Below, piece by piece: positions 35,226 to 43,839 of a DNA stretch of 64,000 nt; the stretch's first letter is position 1; each line of letters opens with the position of its first letter. The stretch lies in NCBI RefSeq assembly GCF_008973485.1, contig NZ_CP031223.1, positions 2,418,001-2,482,000 of the forward strand. The letters are read 5' to 3'. The notes beneath the pieces were generated by a model. That model ran no database searches and was not told where the DNA came from. It worked only from the letters and a program-made list of their open reading frames with translations. The DNA is from Psychrobacillus glaciei. Its GTDB lineage: Bacteria; Bacillota; Bacilli; Bacillales_A; Planococcaceae. Both the position numbers and the translations under genes were made by a program.

Positions 35226-35418
35226 TTGAAGTGAAAGGTGGCGACTCCAGACGGAGGCCAACAGGATGTTGGTCACGAAGGCGTTGCCACACGATGTGGC
35301 GCTCTTAGCCTTCGTTCCTCGGAGACAGATGTGCCATCGCAAACGACGCGAATGCGGCGGTGATGGCTCATCGCTCACCCCGCGGAACGCGTCCACCTGA
35401 AACGAAAATCCGCGGTAT
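35226..35418 (+). repeat. Dispersed GC-rich repeat family B, copy B1
   Basis: GC-rich island in AT-rich surroundings. Blocks AAAGGTGGCGACTCC, CAGGATGTTGGTCACGA, TTGCCACACGATGTGGCGCT, GATGGCTCATCGCTCACC, GCGTCCACCTGAA and GAAAATCC are shared with B3. The ends carry AGGTGGCG against CGTCCACCT in inverted orientation. An open frame of 73 codons on the minus strand is a by-product of the repeat. Confidence 0.85.
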
Positions 35419-35490
35419 TATATAATTCTTTAAAGTACTATGAACACTGGTTTCGTAGTACGATAATCCATATACTTTCTTATCTTTTGA

Positions 35491-35655
35491 GAAAAACGCT
35501 AGCAGTCTTTAAGTGCATTTTGTCGTTACTATTTCCAAAATGATTTGGACGAAACATTTTCTCCTGCGGTTACTCGTCGCAGAAAAAATTTCGGCTACAC
35601 TATTACTGAAGAATATTAAAGAGGTTCTGTGGCGGTTGTTTATCCGTAGCCCTGT
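35491..35655 (+). repeat. Dispersed repeat family A, copy A4 (divergent)
   Basis: Contains AGAAAAACGCTAGCAGTCTT, TAAGTGCATTTTGTC, TTGGACGAAACATTTTCTCC, TCGGCTACACTATTACTG and GTGGCGGTTGTTTATCCGT. The central GATCGTGAAG hairpin is missing, and an extra segment sits within the left half. It looks like an old or rearranged copy. Confidence 0.75.
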
Positions 35656-35701
35656 TAGAATATTAAGAGACCAGCTGAGATAGGAGCTGGAGGCTAGATA
35701 A

Positions 35702-35737
35702 AGAGAAAGAGCCATCGCAGGGATGGCTCTTTCTCTT
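35702..35737 (-). terminator. Terminator of accBC-yqhY
   Basis: AGAGAAAGAGCCATC hairpin with GATGGCTCTTTCTCT, reaching into the yqhY stop region; on the minus strand the downstream side is TTTCTCTTTA. Ends the accB-accC-yqhY transcript. Confidence 0.82.
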
Positions 35738-36140
35738 ATTCTGTGGTTGTTTCAAATTGCACACCAGTTATATGGACATTTACCTCTTTTGGTACCAAAC
35801 TTGTCATATTTTCAATTGCTTGACGAATTTGAGTTTGAACCTCTATTGCAACAGTAGGAACAGATGCACCATACTTTACAAGGCAGTAAACATCAATAAA
35901 TAATCCATCATTTGATATTTCCGTTTTAATACCTTTACCATGAACTTTTTTGCCTAGTCGTTCTACAACCCCCGCTGCAAAATTTCCGCGAGTGCCGGCA
36001 ATACCTTCTACTTCGTTTGTTGCAATACCTGCAATAACCGTAATTACTTCTGGAGCAATTTCAATTGTGCCTAAGTATTCTTTTCCTTCAGGAGTCATTT
36101 GAACAAATTTTTGTTCATTTGTCTCTGCCATATTTTTCAC
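35736..36140 (-). CDS. yqhY: Asp23/Gls24 family envelope stress response protein YqhY
   Basis: 134 residues. The Asp23 fold is seen in GTIEIAPEVITVIAGIATNE, VEGIAGTRGNF, VYCLVKYGASVPTVAIEVQT and NVHITGVQFE. B. subtilis YqhY, encoded in the same accB-accC-yqhY order, has been linked to control of acetyl-CoA carboxylase activity. Six bases separate it from accC, so co-expression is likely. Confidence 0.94.
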   Translation of the reverse strand: MKNMAETNEQKFVQMTPEGKEYLGTIEIAPEVITVIAGIATNEVEGIAGTRGNFAAGVVERLGKKVHGKGIKTEISNDGLFIDVYCLVKYGASVPTVAIEVQTQIRQAIENMTSLVPKEVNVHITGVQFETTTE

Positions 36141-36145
36141 TCCTA

Positions 36146-37495
36146 TTATGAATTCATTACATCGTATCTTTCAAGGAACTTTGTATCAAAGTCACCAGAT
36201 TTAAATACTTCATGATCCATTAATTTTTCATGGAATAAAATTGTTGTTTCTACACCGTCTATAATAAACTCGCCTAAAGCACGTTTCATCTTCGCGATCG
36301 CTTCTTCACGTGTATCTCCATAAGTAATCAGTTTCGCAACCATCGAATCGTAAAATGGCGGTATACTATACCCTGGATACATCGCAGAATCTACACGTAC
36401 ACCATTTCCACCTGGTGCAAGATACATGTCAATCTTACCTGGGGAAGGCATAAAGTTTTTCGCAGGGTTTTCAGCATTAATACGACATTCAATTGCCCAA
36501 CCTTTTATCTTAATATCTTTTTGTTTAAAGGCAAGTTTTTCTCCTGCTGCAATTTTTAATTGTTGTTGAATCAAATCAATACCAGTAACCATTTCTGTTA
36601 CAGGATGCTCTACTTGAATTCGTGTGTTCATTTCCATGAAATAAAATGTTTGGTTTATATGGTCAAAAATAAATTCTACTGTTCCTGCGCTCTTATAATT
36701 AACAGCAAGTGCGGCTTTTACAGCAGCATCACCCATTGCTGCTCGCAACTCCTCTGATAATGCTGGAGAAGGGGCTTCCTCAACCAATTTTTGCATTCTA
36801 CGTTGGATGGAACAATCACGTTCACCTAAATGTACAGCATTTCCATGTCCATCGGCTAATACTTGAATTTCCACATGTCTAAACTCTTCGATAAATTTTT
36901 CTAAGTAAACACCAGGATTTCCAAATGCAGCAGCAGCTTCTTTTTGCGTAATTTGAATTCCTTTTACTAGTTCTTCTTCATCCCTAGCAACACGAATCCC
37001 TTTCCCTCCACCACCAGCAGTGGCTTTTATAATAACAGGGAAACCAATTTCACGAGCGATTTTTAGTCCTTCTTCTTCATCTGGAATAATTCCCACTGAA
37101 CCAGGTACAATAGGAACACCAGCTTTTCGCATTGTTTCTCTCGCAACATCTTTTGTACCCATGCTAGAAATGGCAGATGACGAAGGTCCAATAAATTCAA
37201 TCGCACATTCTTCGCACAATTCCGCAAAACTTGCATTTTCTGCTAAAAAGCCATATCCAGGGTGTATACCATCACAACCTGTTAATTTTGCGACACTTAT
37301 TATATTAGAAAAATTTAAATAAGAGTCTTTTGATAATCTTGGTCCTATACAGTATGCCTCATCAGCTATTTGAACATGTAAAGCATCTCGATCTGCTTCG
37401 GAATAAACTGCAACCGTTTCAATGTCCATTTCTTTACATGCTCGAATAATACGAACTGCAATTTCACCACGATTGGCAATTAATACTTTTTTCAT
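36146..37495 (-). CDS. accC: Acetyl-CoA carboxylase biotin carboxylase subunit
   Basis: 449 residues, full length. ATP-grasp enzyme: [20 protein letters not shown], the glycine-rich [14 protein letters not shown] lid, [27 protein letters not shown] segment, and [18 protein letters not shown] with catalytic Glu, Asn and Arg. It carboxylates the biotin on AccB using ATP and bicarbonate, first half-reaction of malonyl-CoA formation. Confidence 0.97.
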   Translation of the reverse strand: MKKVLIANRGEIAVRIIRACKEMDIETVAVYSEADRDALHVQIADEAYCIGPRLSKDSYLNFSNIISVAKLTGCDGIHPGYGFLAENASFAELCEECAIEFIGPSSSAISSMGTKDVARETMRKAGVPIVPGSVGIIPDEEEGLKIAREIGFPVIIKATAGGGGKGIRVARDEEELVKGIQITQKEAAAAFGNPGVYLEKFIEEFRHVEIQVLADGHGNAVHLGERDCSIQRRMQKLVEEAPSPALSEELRAAMGDAAVKAALAVNYKSAGTVEFIFDHINQTFYFMEMNTRIQVEHPVTEMVTGIDLIQQQLKIAAGEKLAFKQKDIKIKGWAIECRINAENPAKNFMPSPGKIDMYLAPGGNGVRVDSAMYPGYSIPPFYDSMVAKLITYGDTREEAIAKMKRALGEFIIDGVETTILFHEKLMDHEVFKSGDFDTKFLERYDVMNS

Positions 37496-37511
37496 CGTCC
37501 TTGCCCCTTTC

Positions 37512-38006
37512 TTAGTTTCCTTTTACGAGGAACAGAGGTTGTCCGTATTCCACTAATTGTCCATCTTTAACTAGAATCTCTACAATTTCCCCATTCACTT
37601 CTGCTTCTATTTCGTTGAATAATTTCATTGCTTCTACGATACAAACAATGGATTCCGCTGACACCTTCGTACCTACTTGAACGTAAACAGGTGCTTCTGG
37701 TGATGAAGATTGATAAAAGGTGCCGACCATTGGGGAAGTAATTTTTTGTAACGATTTATCTTCCTCTACTTTTTCAACTTTCTCTTCCATTACTTCTTTC
37801 GATACGCTTACTTGCACTGACTTAGTATCTAATACAACAGGTTGTTCTACTAAGGTAGTACTTTCAAATGCCGTTGCACTTGTTGCAACAGAACTTTTAT
37901 CGTTCTTTTTTAATTTTATTTTAGTGCCTTCTGATTCATATAAAAATTCATCTAGTGTGGATTGATCGACTAATTTTATAATTTCTCTAATTTCTTGGAT
38001 TTTCAT
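37512..38006 (-). CDS. accB: Acetyl-CoA carboxylase biotin carboxyl carrier protein
   Basis: 164 residues. C-terminal biotinyl domain with the biotinylated Lys in [13 protein letters not shown] and preceding [16 protein letters not shown] thumb region; a variable linker (about 45-85) precedes it. The N-terminus [15 protein letters not shown] is typical. AAAGGGAG ribosome binding site. Adjacent to accC in one operon. Confidence 0.97.
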   Translation of the reverse strand: MKIQEIREIIKLVDQSTLDEFLYESEGTKIKLKKNDKSSVATSATAFESTTLVEQPVVLDTKSVQVSVSKEVMEEKVEKVEEDKSLQKITSPMVGTFYQSSSPEAPVYVQVGTKVSAESIVCIVEAMKLFNEIEAEVNGEIVEILVKDGQLVEYGQPLFLVKGN

Positions 38007-38117
38007 GTGATCTAGCTCCCTTTGTATACATAATTAATACTTACCTTTCCCATTTTAGACGTTTTTACGATAATTTGAAATAGATAGGTGTGAAATCTTC
38101 CGAAATAATAAAAAAAA

Positions 38118-38139
38118 AGCGCCTAAATGGCACTCTTTT
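38118..38139 (-). terminator. Terminator of the spoIIIA operon
   Basis: AGTGCC - ATTT - AGGCGCT hairpin on the minus strand, followed by nine T. It lies just after spoIIIAH. Confidence 0.82.
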
Positions 38140-38141
38140 TA

Positions 38142-38675
38142 TTATTGACCGTCAAAATTCACTTCTACTTTATAAGCTTTTGGCCACTCGCGTTTTACAG
38201 CATAGATAATATCCGACGCTTTTTTGGAAGATTGTTCACTCGAGACAACGTCTATTAGCACCGAGTTATCTTCGATTCTAACAAGTGCATCATCATATCC
38301 TAGAGATTTTATGATAAGCTCTAGCATTCCTTCAGCACCATCTATTTTCACTAATTCTTCAATTTGATTGTATGCAGCGTCTTTTTCCTCCGCAGTAAAA
38401 TCATTACTACCTACTTTTGTTGTTAGTTGGTCATTAAGTTTACTACGTTTATCTTGAACTTCCATTCTCATTTCTTCAAATGCATTGCTTTTTGAAGCAA
38501 AAGATTGTTCATTTGTAGAAGAAGTTTCGACTAATTCTACGTCATCTAAAGTTTGATTTGAAAATAACTGCAACCCATCAAATGGTGATGTTCGATCTGT
38601 AACATAGAAAACAGTGATTACAGCTACTAAACTAATTAATGTTAAAAACCAAATGGATCTCTTTTTTACATTCAT
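38142..38675 (-). CDS. spoIIIAH: Stage III sporulation protein AH
   Basis: About 177 residues from ATG 38675, with GGAGG seven to eight bases upstream inside the end of spoIIIAG; B. subtilis SpoIIIAH has about 218. One membrane helix (about 8-25, SIWFLTLISLVAVITVFYV) and an extracytoplasmic ring-building domain at the C-terminus (LNDQLTTKVGSNDFTAEEK, NQIEELVKIDGAEGMLELII, KSLGYDDALVRIEDN, SVLIDVVSSEQSSKK). In sporulation it sits in the mother-cell membrane and pairs with forespore SpoIIQ to form the feeding-tube channel. Last gene of the operon. Confidence 0.93.
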   Translation of the reverse strand: MNVKKRSIWFLTLISLVAVITVFYVTDRTSPFDGLQLFSNQTLDDVELVETSSTNEQSFASKSNAFEEMRMEVQDKRSKLNDQLTTKVGSNDFTAEEKDAAYNQIEELVKIDGAEGMLELIIKSLGYDDALVRIEDNSVLIDVVSSEQSSKKASDIIYAVKREWPKAYKVEVNFDGQ

Positions 38676-38679
38676 ATTA

Positions 38680-39123
38680 TTATTCCTCCAATTCCATTTC
38701 TTCAATCACAATTCGATGTGGAGATATTTGTAAAACAGATGAAATTGTTGTCAACAGTTTGTTTTGTATATGCTTATCGCTCGCTCCCTCCGCAACTACT
38801 AATATCCCAATTAGCTCCTCCTTGTTCCTTTTGCTGTCACTTGTCCATTGGAAAAATGATACATCACTCTCCGTTTTTTCTTCAGGGCCATCCGAATAAT
38901 GAAAGTATATTGCGACACGACCTACCCCTCTTATCTTTTCAAGGACCGACGATAGGTCCCCAGTGGTTTGAAGTGTTTTTGGGGTAGACTCCGTTTTATT
39001 TCCATTATTCATATTGAAAAATCCTGAAAAAAGTAGACTTATGAATAGTACTGTTCCTCCTATAACAACAAAACGAAAAGTGGGTTTTTGTTTTAGTGAA
39101 ATAGAACTCACCCTTCTTTTCAT
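38680..39123 (-). CDS. spoIIIAG: Stage III sporulation protein AG (short form)
   Basis: 147 residues against about 229 in B. subtilis. One N-terminal membrane helix (about 18-36) and a short linker lead to the ring-building core: LEKIRGVGRVAIYFHYSDG, EELIGILVVAEGASDKHIQN and TTISSVLQISPHRIVIEEME. The segment missing relative to B. subtilis lies in the linker/insert that forms the large beta-barrel of the ring in that species. No strong ribosome binding site before the ATG. Confidence 0.85.
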   Translation of the reverse strand: MKRRVSSISLKQKPTFRFVVIGGTVLFISLLFSGFFNMNNGNKTESTPKTLQTTGDLSSVLEKIRGVGRVAIYFHYSDGPEEKTESDVSFFQWTSDSKRNKEELIGILVVAEGASDKHIQNKLLTTISSVLQISPHRIVIEEMELEE

Positions 39124-39156
39124 TATGGATATAATACTTTATGCTGTTAAAACTAT

Positions 39157-39318
39157 TTATATGAAGAGATTAGACATAATCCAAAATATTATCGATATTT
39201 TTACGATGAATCCTGTTTTCTCTTTATCTACTTGTTCTAATAGAATGGAGAAAAGCTCTCCTATGATGACAATAAATAAAATTCCATATAAAATTCTTTG
39301 GATGATAACAATTATCCT
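39157..39318 (-). pseudogene. spoIIIAF: SpoIIIAF remnant (N-terminal membrane part only)
   Basis: Between AE and AG only about 53 codons are open in one frame: IIVIIQRILYGILFIVIIGE, LFSILLEQVDKEKTGFIVKI, SIIFWIMSNLFI then TAA at 39157. The two hydrophobic segments separated by a charged turn match the N-terminal pair of membrane helices of SpoIIIAF (about 206 residues in B. subtilis); the entire soluble domain is absent. No ATG, GTG or TTG precedes the frame; an AAAGGA motif lies just before an ATT. It is either a rudimentary protein with a rare start codon or a dead remnant. Identification rests on position and hydropathy. Confidence 0.5.
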
Positions 39319-40223
39319 TTCACACTCACTAAGAGTTTCGCAAAAAGCATCGCCAATATTATAGTGAAAAAGAACGCAAATGCGATTAATACCGAAATGA
39401 TAGATAAGACAAAAAGAGTCTTCCCTATATCATCCAATAACCCACTAATATCAGAGTCTAAAAAAGGTTCTAATAGTGCACCAAGTAATCGATATAAAAA
39501 GGCGATTAATATGGTTTGGATAGTCGGAATCGATACTAATATTAATACAGAAAAAAGAAGTGCATTCCCTGTGATGATCGAAGCGGAAGAAGAATAACTC
39601 TTCATTGTACTTATACTTTCTGTTAATAATGACCCGACAAATGGTATATTATTCTGAATCAAACGCTTAACTGTCTCACTAACCGCCCCCCCGACCGTCC
39701 ATGTAATTACACCATTCACTGTTATAAAAAAACTGTACAACACTAAGACGATTGAAGTAGTACCCACTAATGTCATTCGTATTAAATCCGATAACTTAGA
39801 AAATGAAGTAGTTGGATGAATCCTGCTAATTAAATCAAAAATAAAAGCAGCTATAATGGATGGTATGAGAACTTTCTCCGCTAAAAAAGCAGTGAACGAA
39901 GCAAATAACAGAACAGCAGGATTCCATAGTGTTACTAATAATGCTCCTCCTGAAATAGCAATTCCGGCTGTTAACAAAGGATACATCCCTAAAAACAATG
40001 TAACTAATTGGCTTGCAAGTATTTGAATAAGTTCTAATGTTCGATATGCTGGCTCTAAGCAAAAAAAGCAAATGAGATAGATAAATAGAAACTTCAACAG
40101 CCTCTTGCTCTTTGGAATGAACCACTCTAAACAAAGAAACACAAATGCAAAAAAAAGGATAAAAGTAAACGTTTGAATGACTTCTTTTACTGGTTGGAGT
40201 ATAGTGCTAATCATTTCGTTCAT
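39312..40223 (-). CDS. spoIIIAE: Stage III sporulation protein AE (N-terminally shortened)
   Basis: About 303 residues from ATG 40223 (GAAGGA nine bases upstream), against about 399 in B. subtilis. Eight or so membrane helices; conserved stretches include LFLGMYPLLTAGIAISGG, NGVITWTVGGAVSETVKR, NNIPFVGSLLTESI and LLGALLEPFLDSDISGLLDD. The signal peptide and roughly 90-residue soluble N-terminal region of the B. subtilis protein are missing. It belongs to the type III secretion-like SpoIIIA complex. Confidence 0.92.
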   Translation of the reverse strand: MNEMISTILQPVKEVIQTFTFILFFAFVFLCLEWFIPKSKRLLKFLFIYLICFFCLEPAYRTLELIQILASQLVTLFLGMYPLLTAGIAISGGALLVTLWNPAVLLFASFTAFLAEKVLIPSIIAAFIFDLISRIHPTTSFSKLSDLIRMTLVGTTSIVLVLYSFFITVNGVITWTVGGAVSETVKRLIQNNIPFVGSLLTESISTMKSYSSSASIITGNALLFSVLILVSIPTIQTILIAFLYRLLGALLEPFLDSDISGLLDDIGKTLFVLSIISVLIAFAFFFTIILAMLFAKLLVSVKG

Positions 40224-40236
40224 ATGATTCATTCCT

Positions 40237-40620
40237 TCAAGAAAGTAATCCCATTATGGAAAAGAATTTAGCATAAAATTGTTGCATATGTCTGAGCCAA
40301 ACTATTATTAATATTGCTTTTGTTGTAAATGTAAGAATAGTAGCAAGGCTTGTATATTCATACTCAATCAGTAGTTCCTCTACTATTTGAGAAACGAATA
40401 GTAAAATGACAGAAAATAGAAGCAGCTTAAACACAGGTAGAAGGGCTGTTGGGATGACAGAAATGAATTGAGTAGTATAAGGAATGATAAAATTCATCAA
40501 AATATAAGATAAGAACAAAAAAATGTAAATTGTATAAACAACAGAGTGTAGTCGCGGATAAATTGCTTTCACTAATTGCAATAAACAAAATGCGATGATA
40601 ATCGTAATATATACAATCAT
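40237..40620 (-). CDS. spoIIIAD: Stage III sporulation protein AD
   Basis: 127 residues, near full family length (133). Four membrane helices; motifs KAIYPRLHSVVYTIYIFLFL, TALLPVFKLLLFSVIL, VSQIVEELLIEYEYTSLAT and FTTKAILIIVWLRHM fit SpoIIIAD. Starts three bases after the spoIIIAC stop, with only a weak ribosome binding site. Confidence 0.9.
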   Translation of the reverse strand: MIVYITIIIAFCLLQLVKAIYPRLHSVVYTIYIFLFLSYILMNFIIPYTTQFISVIPTALLPVFKLLLFSVILLFVSQIVEELLIEYEYTSLATILTFTTKAILIIVWLRHMQQFYAKFFSIMGLLS

Positions 40621-40623
40621 TTG

Positions 40624-40833
40624 TCAGCTCGTCATAAGAAGCCATTCTAAAAATGTAGAAATTTCATAAAAGAAAACCTTCAATAATCGTAAAAGCTCAA
40701 TTGTCATATAGATATAACCGACAAAAAATAAAAAAAAGGCGAATTCCTTTTTCCCTGTTGACTCAAAAAACAAATGAAGCATAGCAATTAATAATCCTAT
40801 ACCAGCCACTCGAAGTACATCGTGAAGTTCCAC
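40624..40833 (-). CDS. spoIIIAC: Stage III sporulation protein AC
   Basis: About 69 residues from GTG 40833, preceded by GGGGGAGG four bases upstream; the longer frame to 40878 has no such signal. VLRVAGIGLLIAMLHLFFES, TGKKEFAFFLFFVGYIYMTI and ELLRLLKVFFYEI align well with B. subtilis SpoIIIAC (68 residues). Two membrane helices. It is the first intact gene of the operon here: spoIIIAA and spoIIIAB, which normally precede it, are not found in the 740 bp up to efp. Confidence 0.9.
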   Translation of the reverse strand: MELHDVLRVAGIGLLIAMLHLFFESTGKKEFAFFLFFVGYIYMTIELLRLLKVFFYEISTFLEWLLMTS

Positions 40834-41052
40834 AATGCCTCCCCCTTCCATACAAACAACATATGAAAGTCCGTCCACAAATATGAAAAAAAGCCACGCA
40901 AATATGGTAGCTCTTTGTAACGGACATTTTTTTATTTACTATGTCCACTTTGCAGGTACATCTTAAAATGCATTACTTGATAATCCAGTGCTACTAATAA
41001 TACAATGAACACAGAATTTCCCGTAATCCAATTTAATGGACGCTTAGTATTA
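40834..41052. other. Region upstream of spoIIIAC where spoIIIAB should end
   Basis: Minus-strand frames here are short and hydrophobic (for example WITGNSVFIVLLVALDYQVM at about 40930-41036) and do not match SpoIIIAB. No operon promoter was recognised with confidence. Confidence 0.4.
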
Positions 41053-41362
41053 AGAAAAACGCTAGTGTTCTTTAAGTGCATTTTGTCTTCTCTATTTCTA
41101 GAGTGCTTTGGACGAAACATCGGCTACACCATTACCATGGGAATTTTTGTGGATGGAGAAGTGACTGTGTCACTTCTCCATTCACTTTTTTCGGTAATCT
41201 TGTGGTGGTTGTTTGTCCGTCGCCTTCTTGAAATATGTAAAGACATAATGCATTTGTTTTTGTTAATAAGAGAATAAATACTTACCTATTCTTTTAAAAT
41301 CGGACGAAGATGCAATTTCGTCTGCTCAGCGCTTCTTTATTAAAGGAAGCTATCTATTTTTT
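41053..41362 (+). repeat. Dispersed repeat family A, copy A5 (full length)
   Basis: Starts AGAAAAACGCTAGTGTTCTT and ends AAGGAAGCTATCTATTTTTT. Terminal inverted repeats are best seen here: AAAAACGCTAGTGTTCTTTAA against AAAAATAGATAGCTTCCTTT read from the other end. The central hairpin (41153-41181) has arms ATGGAGAAGTGAC/GTCACTTCTCCAT, different from other copies yet perfectly paired. It occupies the place of the missing spoIIIAA/AB. Confidence 0.88.
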
Positions 41363-41461
41363 TCAAATAAACACCTACCGAATGGATGTCCCCCTAAACT
41401 GGCGCTATCCGCACCTAATGCGATTACATATTCACTTAATGCCTATAACTATAATCGGATA

Positions 41462-41555
41462 AAAACAAAAGGATCAGAAAGTGACTTAGTCACTTTCTGA
41501 TCCTTTATTGGTAATACTGTTACGAATGTTCGTCCGTTGAGCACTTCTTTATATA
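41462..41555 (-). repeat. Family A fragment (A6) acting as efp terminator
   Basis: A perfect hairpin with 18-bp arms and TTA loop (41468-41506, core AAAGTGAC/GTCACTTT) precedes ATTGGTAATACTGTTACGAA and TGTTCGTCCGTTGAGCACTT, both family A motifs. On the minus strand the hairpin is followed by TTGTTTTTATCC, so it can terminate efp. Confidence 0.78.
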
Positions 41556-41571
41556 GCTATTTGCAGATTGA

Positions 41572-42129
41572 TTAGCCTCTTGAAACGTATGAACCTTCAT
41601 CTGTATTAATGATTAGTTTGTCTCCAACATTGATGAAAAGTGGAACGGTTACAACAAGACCAGTTTCAACTGTTGCTGTTTTAGAACCACCACCTGAAGT
41701 ATCACCTTTGATACCTGGTTCTGTCTCTGTAACTTCCAAAGTAACTGTTTTAGGTAACTCTATGCCAAGTATTTCACCTTGATATTGAATAATATGAATT
41801 TCCATGTTTTCACGTAAGAATTTTAATTCATGCTCGATTTGTTTCTCACCTAATTCAATTTGCTCGTAAGATTCTGTATCCATAAATACATGTTGATCTC
41901 CGCTTGCATATAGATATTGCATTTTTTTATTATCAATTTGTGCTTTTTCTACTTTTTCTCCAGCACGGAATGTTTTTTCGTTTACGGATCCATTGCGCAA
42001 GTTTCTTAGTTTTGATCGCACAAAAGCTGCACCTTTACCTGGTTTTACATGTTGAAAATCTAGCACGCGATAAAGTACACCATCTACTACTATAGTTAAA
42101 CCTGTTTTAAAATCATTTACAGAAATCAT
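41572..42129 (-). CDS. efp: Elongation factor P
   Basis: 185 residues, three beta-barrel domains. The modifiable lysine loop is [20 protein letters not shown] (about residues 25-44, Lys 32); C-terminal [20 protein letters not shown] with [20 protein letters not shown] is diagnostic. Relieves ribosome stalling at polyproline. TTGGAGG ribosome binding site. Follows pepQ as in B. subtilis. Confidence 0.98.
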   Translation of the reverse strand: MISVNDFKTGLTIVVDGVLYRVLDFQHVKPGKGAAFVRSKLRNLRNGSVNEKTFRAGEKVEKAQIDNKKMQYLYASGDQHVFMDTESYEQIELGEKQIEHELKFLRENMEIHIIQYQGEILGIELPKTVTLEVTETEPGIKGDTSGGGSKTATVETGLVVTVPLFINVGDKLIINTDEGSYVSRG

Positions 42130-42146
42130 TGTTATTCCTCCAAAAT

Positions 42147-43208
42147 TTAAGATAAAATTAGTAATTCTTTTGTCGAATGCGTCAGCTTTTCAAGACCATT
42201 TTCTGTTACAATCGCATCGTCTTCTATACGAACTCCACCGATATTCGGCAAGTATATTCCTGGCTCAATTGTAATAATCATCCCTGGTTCTAGTGTAATA
42301 TCAGAACGGAAAGATAATCCTGGACCTTCATGTACTTCAAGACCAATACCATGACCTAAAGAATGACCAAATGCTTCCCCATATCCTTTCGAAGCAATAT
42401 AGTCACGAGCAATTGCATCTGCTTCTTTACCCGTCATTCCAGGCTTTATCTTCTCTAAAGCAAGTAATTGAGAATCTAAAACTACTTGATATATTTCTTT
42501 CAACTTATCACTCGGTTCACCTACTGCTATTGTTCGAGTTGTATCCGAAATATATCCATTATAAAGTGCACCAAAGTCAAGTGTCACAAAGTCACCATCT
42601 TCAATAACTTTGCTTGTTGCAACCCCATGTGGAAGTGCTGATCTTACACCAGAAGCAACGATTGTATCAAAAGAGGAAGAAGAAGCACCAAGTTTACGCA
42701 TGAAAAACTCAAGCTCATTTGACACATCTAACTCTGTCATTCCCGGTTTTATGTATGTAACTATATGTTCAAAAGCCTGATCTGCAATGCGACAAGCTGC
42801 CTTTATAATACTAATCTCTTCCTCCGTCTTAATCAAGCGAATTTTTTCTACTAAACCTGAAAGAGGAACTAAATCTGCTTGAATTGCTTGTTTATACACT
42901 TCATAGCCACTAAAAGTAACATCATCTTTTTCGAATCCAAGTGATTTAATGCCCATTTCTGTTACTTGATTGGCAACTTCTTCTATTAATGTTTTCGTGT
43001 GTTGTACAATACGATAGTCTTTTACTTGACTAGCAGCTTGTTCTGTATAACGAAAATCTGTAATAAATACCGCATCATTTTTTGAAACAATTGCTACACC
43101 TGCTGTACCAGTAAAGTCCGTCATATATCGTCTGCTATATCCATTCGTTATAAGTAAAGCATCTACCCCATGTTCTTCTAAAGCTGCACGTAATTTTTCA
43201 AGTTTCAT
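42147..43208 (-). CDS. M24 family Xaa-Pro peptidase (YqhT-like)
   Basis: About 353 residues from ATG 43208 (GGGG eight bases upstream), matching the start [20 protein letters not shown] of relatives. Creatinase-like N-domain (to about 125), then the pita-bread metallopeptidase domain with metal ligands in [54 protein letters not shown]. Two divalent metals; cleaves Xaa-Pro peptides in the cytosol. Eighteen bases before efp, so probably the same operon. Confidence 0.94.
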   Translation of the reverse strand: MKLEKLRAALEEHGVDALLITNGYSRRYMTDFTGTAGVAIVSKNDAVFITDFRYTEQAASQVKDYRIVQHTKTLIEEVANQVTEMGIKSLGFEKDDVTFSGYEVYKQAIQADLVPLSGLVEKIRLIKTEEEISIIKAACRIADQAFEHIVTYIKPGMTELDVSNELEFFMRKLGASSSSFDTIVASGVRSALPHGVATSKVIEDGDFVTLDFGALYNGYISDTTRTIAVGEPSDKLKEIYQVVLDSQLLALEKIKPGMTGKEADAIARDYIASKGYGEAFGHSLGHGIGLEVHEGPGLSFRSDITLEPGMIITIEPGIYLPNIGGVRIEDDAIVTENGLEKLTHSTKELLILS

Positions 43209-43281
43209 TGTTATACCCCATCTCGTTTTCTTATTCAAATCTATTATTTATTTTATCATAGGAAACGGTTGGGGTAAATTT

Positions 43282-43716
43282 TCATTTACTCAGCGGATTA
43301 TCCTGCATATGAAAAATGGCGGATTCCATTAAAAATCGTAATAGCATAACGACGATACATATAAATGGAATCGATAAATGTTTGATTGTTTTGGAAACAG
43401 AAATTTTGTCCAAGAAAAGCCATTCTAAAGCTACTGCCAAAATAATCCCCAGCGCTAAACTACTAATCGATACAGGAATTTTTATGAAGATTAAACTAAT
43501 ATAATAAAGAATAATACAAAAACACCAGAGTCCTATAAATAAAATAATCCATTTCCAATAATCTTTACTCTTACTAAATACTTCTAATTTGTCTGCATAA
43601 CCAATAGGGTTCCATTTGATAAAATGAAAAAATTCCATCATTTTCAAAAAAAATATACAAAGCAATGCTGCTACAAAACTAGTACTGACAGATAAACCAT
43701 TTAATTTCATCTTCAC
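43282..43716 (-). CDS. yqhR: YqhR-like conserved membrane protein
   Basis: 144 residues with four membrane helices (about 10-28, 52-72, 78-98, 115-135). The motif MMEFFHFIKWNPIGY in the first loop and position before pepQ correspond to YqhR of B. subtilis. Function unknown. Two short spacers separate it from nrdJ upstream (with a terminator) and pepQ downstream. Confidence 0.8.
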   Translation of the reverse strand: MKMKLNGLSVSTSFVAALLCIFFLKMMEFFHFIKWNPIGYADKLEVFSKSKDYWKWIILFIGLWCFCIILYYISLIFIKIPVSISSLALGIILAVALEWLFLDKISVSKTIKHLSIPFICIVVMLLRFLMESAIFHMQDNPLSK

Positions 43717-43791
43717 TTCTCCTTTTTCTAACAGTTTGATACTAAAGGAAGATAATTAAACAAAATAAATAAAAGTTATCTACATACAAAA

Positions 43792-43828
43792 AAACACACA
43801 TTGAATAATCAACAGTCAATGTGTGTTT
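43792..43828 (-). terminator. Terminator of nrdJ
   Basis: AAACACACATTGA and TCAATGTGTGTTT arms; seven T follow on the minus strand. Confidence 0.83.
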
Positions 43829-43839
43829 AATAGATTATA

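Noticed and set aside
35175-35396. 73-codon minus-strand open frame
   Set aside because: Lies inside family B copy B1, has no ribosome binding site and low-likelihood composition; a by-product of GC-rich repeat sequence.
34408-35735. tRNA, rRNA or CRISPR in the large gap
   Set aside because: No cloverleaf, rRNA-like or regularly spaced repeat-spacer pattern; the content is dispersed repeats A3, B1 and A4.
40932-41277. Frames upstream of spoIIIAC as possible SpoIIIAB or SpoIIIAA remnants
   Set aside because: The hydrophobic stretch does not align with either protein, and half of it lies in family A copy A5.
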